This document shows positions 33,491 to 36,976 of a stretch of 36,976 nucleotides of DNA, piece after piece. This DNA is from Nitrospirae bacterium MYbinv3 (GTDB lineage: Bacteria; Nitrospirota; Thermodesulfovibrionia; Thermodesulfovibrionales; Magnetobacteriaceae): the NCBI GenBank assembly GCA_002753395.1, contig PEAB01000031.1, positions 1 through 36,976 of the forward strand, read 5' to 3'. Under the pieces are notes generated by a model. The model was not told where the DNA came from and ran no database searches. It saw only the letters and a program-made list of their open reading frames with translations. Made by a program: the position numbers and the translations under genes. Position 1 is the stretch's first letter. Each line of letters opens with the position of its first letter.

Positions 33491-34012
33491 ATGATAATTG
33501 GTAAACCGTTACTTACTGAGGAGCAAATAAGGGTCAGGGTACACGAGTTAGGCAACAAGATAAACGAGGATTATAAGAACAAGAACTTTCTGGCTGTAGG
33601 GATACTAAAGGGAGCTTGCTTGTTTTTTGCTGACCTGATACGGCAGCTCAACGGTCCTCTATCAGTTGACTTTATAGTCTCCTCCAGCTATGCAGACACA
33701 ATGACCACTGGTAAGGTAACTCTGCATTACGACATACGTGAACCCATAACCGGAAGGGACGTTCTCTTGGTGGAGGACATTGTCGACACTGGCATAACAC
33801 TTAATTACCTCAGGGAGAGGATCCTTCAGAATCGTCCTAACTCGTTGAGGATATGTGTCTTTCTCGACAAGAAGCCTAGAAGGATTGTGGATGTCCCCGT
33901 TGATTACGTGGGCTTTGACATACCGGATGAGTTTGTTATAGGCTACGGCATAGACTATAACGACCAGTTTAGGAATCTTCCCTATATCTCTACGCTTAAG
34001 AAAGCAACTTAA
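33491..34012 (+). CDS. hpt: Hypoxanthine phosphoribosyltransferase
   Basis: This purine salvage enzyme converts hypoxanthine or guanine with PRPP to IMP or GMP. The length is 173 residues. Seen: the PRPP-binding motif VLLVEDIVDTGITL near residues 95-110, the N-terminal LLTEEQIRVRVHELG, and VDFIVSSSYADTMTTG, which holds the mobile catalytic loop. The C-terminal VDYVGFDIPDEFVIGYGIDY segment is the typical Mg/purine-binding end. A strong AAGGAGG ribosome binding site is upstream of the ATG. The first of a run of same-strand genes (hpt, queD-like, pmbA-like, R-M) with small gaps or overlaps. Confidence 0.95.
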   Translation: MIIGKPLLTEEQIRVRVHELGNKINEDYKNKNFLAVGILKGACLFFADLIRQLNGPLSVDFIVSSSYADTMTTGKVTLHYDIREPITGRDVLLVEDIVDTGITLNYLRERILQNRPNSLRICVFLDKKPRRIVDVPVDYVGFDIPDEFVIGYGIDYNDQFRNLPYISTLKKAT

Positions 34013-34033
34013 TTTAAACTACAGAGAGGTTAT

Positions 34034-34405
34034 ATGTACGAGTTAATGATCGAGGCAACCTTTTCAGCAGCTCATCAGTTGAGGGGTTACAAGGGCAAGT
34101 GTGAGCGCCTGCACGGACACAACTTTAAGGTACAAGTACATGTGCAGGCCGATAGCCTTAACGATATAGATATCGCTATGGATTTTCACGAAATTAAAAG
34201 ATACACAAAGGAGGTTGTCGAGCAACTAGACCACGCTTACCTAAACGACGTCTTCCCATTTACGGAGATAAACCCATCCTCTGAGAACATCGCCAAGTGG
34301 GTTTACGACTCTCTAAAAAAGAAGCTGGACAGCGACGACGTGCGGCTTGCTGCCGTAACAGTGTGGGAGTCTGAATCGGCATCGGCTACTTATTATGAAG
34401 ACTGA
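34034..34405 (+). CDS. queD: 6-carboxy-5,6,7,8-tetrahydropterin synthase / 6-pyruvoyltetrahydropterin synthase family (QueD-like)
   Basis: This T-fold enzyme of 123 residues acts in queuosine or tetrahydrobiopterin-type synthesis. Seen: zinc histidines His14 (FSAAHQL), His27 and His29 (LHGHNF), the catalytic Cys23 in GKCERLHGH, the LDHAYLND segment with the Asp-His pair, and the C-terminal ESESASATYYE with the pterin-binding Glu. The C-x3-HGH arrangement is typical of QueD. A GAGAGG ribosome binding site is upstream. Its last 11 bases overlap the next gene's start. Other queuosine genes are not in the window, so QueD is the best name but not proven. Confidence 0.88.
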   Translation: MYELMIEATFSAAHQLRGYKGKCERLHGHNFKVQVHVQADSLNDIDIAMDFHEIKRYTKEVVEQLDHAYLNDVFPFTEINPSSENIAKWVYDSLKKKLDSDDVRLAAVTVWESESASATYYED

Positions 34406-35729
34406 GCTTATCGAAAAAGTAATCAACTACATATCCTCAACGGCTAACCTCAAGGGCGAGGTGTTTTACATCAATTCACGCAGCATCACCGCCGAGGCAA
34501 AAGACGGGCAGGTAGAGGCATTGCTGCGTGCAGATGCGGCCGGTTTCTCCGTCCGGGTAATCAACGGCCTCAGACAGGGCATATGTTACTCAAATGACCT
34601 TGGCCAGTGGATGTCAGTCGTAGACAAGGCCATCGAGATATCGAAGTGGACAGAGGATGATCCGTTTGCGGATTATCCATCCGCCACCGCGTATCAGAAG
34701 GTGGAGGTCTACGACGAAAACGTTGCAGAGGCTAGTGAGACCTACATCATTGATGTGGCAATGGAGGTGGAAAGGTCAGCCCTTGCCTTTGACCCTCGGG
34801 TGAAGAAGGTGAGAAAGGCCATGTTCGGTTTCTCGCTCAAGGAGATACTGCTAGCAAACACCTATGGGCTAAGGGGTAGTTATAGAAGCACTTCCTGCTC
34901 GGCCTCGGCAACCGTTTTGGCAGAGGGACAGGGCGAAAGTCAGATGGGATGGGGGTACGAGGTAGACAGGTTTCTAAGCGGCGTATCTGCACAGAGCGTT
35001 GGCAGGAGCGCAGCCGACAGGGCTGTAAAACTCATCGGGTCAAAGAATCTTGCTGCTATAAAATCCCCCGTCATATTGGAAAACTCCATAGCCGGAGAAT
35101 TTCTCGATATAGTGGCATCAACGCTATCCTCCGAAAACGTCCAGAAGGGCAAGTCCCTCCTTGCCTCTAAGGTTGGACAACAGATAGCCTCAGACAAGAT
35201 CCACATCGTGGACAACGCCCTCTTACCAGGTAAGACAGGTAGTAGACCGTTTGACGCCGAGGGTGTCCCCTCACAGCGAAACGAACTTGTAACCAACGGT
35301 GTCCTAAATGGCTTTCTGTACAACGTCTACACAGCTAAGAAGTCAGGTGTCAACTCCACCGGCAATGCCAATAGAGGCGGGATCTCCGGGCTCCCCGGAG
35401 TGGGCATATCCAATCTCTATATCGAGCCAGCCTCTAAAGACATCGTCTACCCCCTCGATGAACTTCTCCTTCACATGGGCAAGGGGCTGCTTATAACGGA
35501 CGTAATGGGTATACACACGGCCAACCGCATCTCCGGCGACTTCTCGGTTGGAGCCAGCGGTCTGTGGATAGAGGACGGAAAGGTATCTTACCCCGTTAAG
35601 GAGGCTGTAATATCGGGCAACATCCTCGACATGTTCAAAAACATCGAGGCTATCGGTAACGACCTATGCTTCTACGGCAACATCGGCACCCCAGCCCTGA
35701 TGATAAGCGGCGTCGATATCAGCGGCTAG
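34395..35729 (+). CDS. pmbA: TldD/PmbA family protein (PmbA/TldE-like)
   Basis: This is a 444-residue member of the TldD/TldE metalloprotease-linked family. In E. coli TldD-TldE degrades unfolded peptides and processes microcin B17; TldE/PmbA is the non-catalytic partner. Seen: an N-terminal ...SRSITAEAKDGQVEALLRADAAGFSVRVI part, a central DILVIE-type region (SPVILENSIAGEFLDIVASTL), GVPSQRNELVTNGVLNGFLYNVYTAKK, and the C-terminal GDFSVGASGLWIEDGK. The HExxxH of TldD is not visible, which fits PmbA/TldE. A TldD partner is not in the window. The start ATG overlaps the queD-like gene by 11 bases. Its TAG stop shares a base with the GTG start of the next gene. Confidence 0.9.
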   Translation: MKTELIEKVINYISSTANLKGEVFYINSRSITAEAKDGQVEALLRADAAGFSVRVINGLRQGICYSNDLGQWMSVVDKAIEISKWTEDDPFADYPSATAYQKVEVYDENVAEASETYIIDVAMEVERSALAFDPRVKKVRKAMFGFSLKEILLANTYGLRGSYRSTSCSASATVLAEGQGESQMGWGYEVDRFLSGVSAQSVGRSAADRAVKLIGSKNLAAIKSPVILENSIAGEFLDIVASTLSSENVQKGKSLLASKVGQQIASDKIHIVDNALLPGKTGSRPFDAEGVPSQRNELVTNGVLNGFLYNVYTAKKSGVNSTGNANRGGISGLPGVGISNLYIEPASKDIVYPLDELLLHMGKGLLITDVMGIHTANRISGDFSVGASGLWIEDGKVSYPVKEAVISGNILDMFKNIEAIGNDLCFYGNIGTPALMISGVDISG

Positions 35730-36976
35730 TGAACAGTAGCGGATATCTAAGCGATATAGCAAGGACTTTCAATCTTGGGGATGCCAGAGAGGAGTCCTAT
35801 TATCCAGTGCTTTCAAGGCTGCTCTACGAGTACCTGGAGCTGACCGGCAGAAAAGACATCGTCGTAACGACGCTTCCCAAACAGACCGACGGGGGTAATC
35901 CTGACTTCAGGCTCTGGGATGGCAGGCAGCACATCACAGGATACATCGAGGCCAAGGAGCCATTGACAGATGACCTCGGAAAGATTGAACGCACCGAGCA
36001 GTTGAGACGCTATCTGTACACGTTCCCAAACCTGATACTGACAAATTTCCTGGAGTTCAGGTTGTACCGCAACGGTGAGCTCATAGACAAGGCAACCGTA
36101 GGCAGCCCGCTTGTATTAAACGCACTGCATATAACGTCACCCGCGGACAATGAGGCAGGACTTAGCAGCCTGCTCGATAAGTTCGTTGCCTTCTCCGTGC
36201 CAAAAATCTACGACGCAAGGGATTTATCAAGGGAGTTGGCTAAACGGACACGTTTCTTAAAAGACGTAATCATATCTCACGGTTTTAGTGATGTCAGAGA
36301 GTCGCCAAGCGGTAGTATTGCGGGATTTTACGAGGCCTTTAGTAACTACCTGATAGGTAGTCTCAAGAAGGAGGAGTTTGCGAATCTCTATGCCCAGACG
36401 GTTACGTATGGGTTGTTTGCCGCAAGGACACGCTCCGACAACGGGTTTAACCGAGAGGGTGCGTTTTCTAAGGTGCCCAGGTCTCTTGGCATATTGAGGG
36501 ACGTCTTTAGATTTGTCTCTTCAACAGACCTTCCAAGGCAGATGGAGTGGATCATTGACGACATATCGGAGGTCTTGGCTGTCACCGAGGTAAAGGCCAT
36601 ACTGCATCAGCATTTTCACGAGGGCAAGGGCGAAGACCCTATTGTTCACTTTTACGAGACCTTTCTCTCTGAGTATGACCCTAAGACACGGAAAAGCAGA
36701 GGGGTTTATTATACGCCACAACCGGTGGTTTCCTATATTGTGAGTTCGCTGAACAATATCCTGAAAGATCAGTTTTCTCTGCACAATGGATTAGCCGGCG
36801 ATGATGTTACCTTGCTGGACCCTGCCGCAGGGACGTGTACGTTTCTGGCAGAGGCAGCAAGAGTGGCCATAGAAGAGTACACTGCATCATATGGCAGCGG
36901 TGACAGGTCTGGTTTTATTAAACGTCATGTGCTTCAGAACTTCTACGGATTTGAGCTGATGATGGCGCCGTATGCG
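35729..36976 (+). CDS. Restriction-modification protein, PD-(D/E)XK nuclease + N6-adenine methylase (partial at right edge)
   Basis: This is an open frame of 416 codons running off the window, not closed by a stop. The N-terminal ~80 residues hold a nuclease-like PD-x14-ExK (PD at 58-59, E74-A-K76 in YIEAKEP). A helical linker leads to GVYYTPQPVVSYIV (325-338) and the methylase SAM motif I, LLDPAAGTCTFL (362-373). Motif I usually reads DPAAGTGTF; here Gly is Cys370 (codon TGT at 36836), which might weaken SAM binding. This order resembles type IIG or Type ISP-like single-chain restriction-modification enzymes. It starts at a GTG whose first base is the last base of the pmbA-like stop (TAGTG), so re-initiation is likely; no ribosome binding site is seen. 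Confidence 0.8.
   Translation, partial: MNSSGYLSDIARTFNLGDAREESYYPVLSRLLYEYLELTGRKDIVVTTLPKQTDGGNPDFRLWDGRQHITGYIEAKEPLTDDLGKIERTEQLRRYLYTFPNLILTNFLEFRLYRNGELIDKATVGSPLVLNALHITSPADNEAGLSSLLDKFVAFSVPKIYDARDLSRELAKRTRFLKDVIISHGFSDVRESPSGSIAGFYEAFSNYLIGSLKKEEFANLYAQTVTYGLFAARTRSDNGFNREGAFSKVPRSLGILRDVFRFVSSTDLPRQMEWIIDDISEVLAVTEVKAILHQHFHEGKGEDPIVHFYETFLSEYDPKTRKSRGVYYTPQPVVSYIVSSLNNILKDQFSLHNGLAGDDVTLLDPAAGTCTFLAEAARVAIEEYTASYGSGDRSGFIKRHVLQNFYGFELMMAPYA

Noticed and set aside
1-36976. tRNA or rRNA genes.
   Set aside because: No cloverleaf with a T-loop GTTCRAAYC and a CCA-like end was found by eye, nor any conserved rRNA block. A tRNA scan would settle this.

Overview
The window reads as a chromosomal segment of a Gram-negative, probably anaerobic or microaerophilic bacterium. 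It carries Lgt, an O-antigen-type ABC exporter (Wzm/Wzt), a periplasmic parvulin, a bifunctional Rel enzyme, transketolase and many small palindromic repeats. The gene mix and protein style remind me of deep-branching Nitrospirota (Thermodesulfovibrio / magnetotactic lineages) or Deltaproteobacteria-like groups. That placement is inference only; no rRNA or marker gene here fixes it.

Layout. 1-8.4 kb is housekeeping: a class IV aminotransferase (minus) divergent from ligA, then rel/spoT and a P-type cation ATPase, separated by MITE-like repeats. 8.4-10.1 kb is a predicted toxin-antitoxin pair (DUF4411 PIN-like protein plus Xre/ImmA metallopeptidase). 10.3-20.5 kb is a surface-polysaccharide region: radical SAM/SPASM protein, an Rpn-type nuclease, a GT9-GT2-Rossmann fusion glycosyltransferase, two methyltransferases, a polysaccharide pyruvyl transferase, and the wzt/wzm exporter in a tightly overlapping operon. 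21-24.2 kb has a secreted protein of unknown function and a soluble PAS-PAS-GAF histidine kinase. 24.2-26.3 kb is AT-richer accessory DNA: a UvrD-type helicase remnant, nested inverted repeats, an iteron-like array and two small secreted or membrane proteins. 26.3-29.9 kb is a minus-strand operon: parvulin lipoprotein, a strongly divergent fumarase-alpha-like Fe-S protein, and a RuBisCO-like protein fused to a cupin. 30-37 kb carries transketolase, lgt, a broken hicB, hpt, queD-like, pmbA/tldE-like, and the start of a restriction-methylase that runs off the right edge.

The most interesting unit is the RuBisCO-like/cupin fusion at 26301-27920, 12 bases downstream of the fumarase-alpha-like gene. 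In Rhodospirillum rubrum a separate RuBisCO-like protein and a separate cupin act in succession in the MTA-isoprenoid shunt (5-methylthioribulose-1-P to 1-methylthioxylulose-5-P, then to DXP plus methanethiol). Here the two domain types are one polypeptide, which suggests a channelled two-step enzyme. The partner is an Fe-S hydratase-like protein whose usual substrate motifs are gone, so a related but undescribed sulfur- or sugar-phosphate route is also possible.

A second theme is short non-coding elements. At least four families of inverted-repeat elements (called A-D here) sit at gene boundaries. One A copy lies inside a D copy, and together they supply the last codons of ligA.
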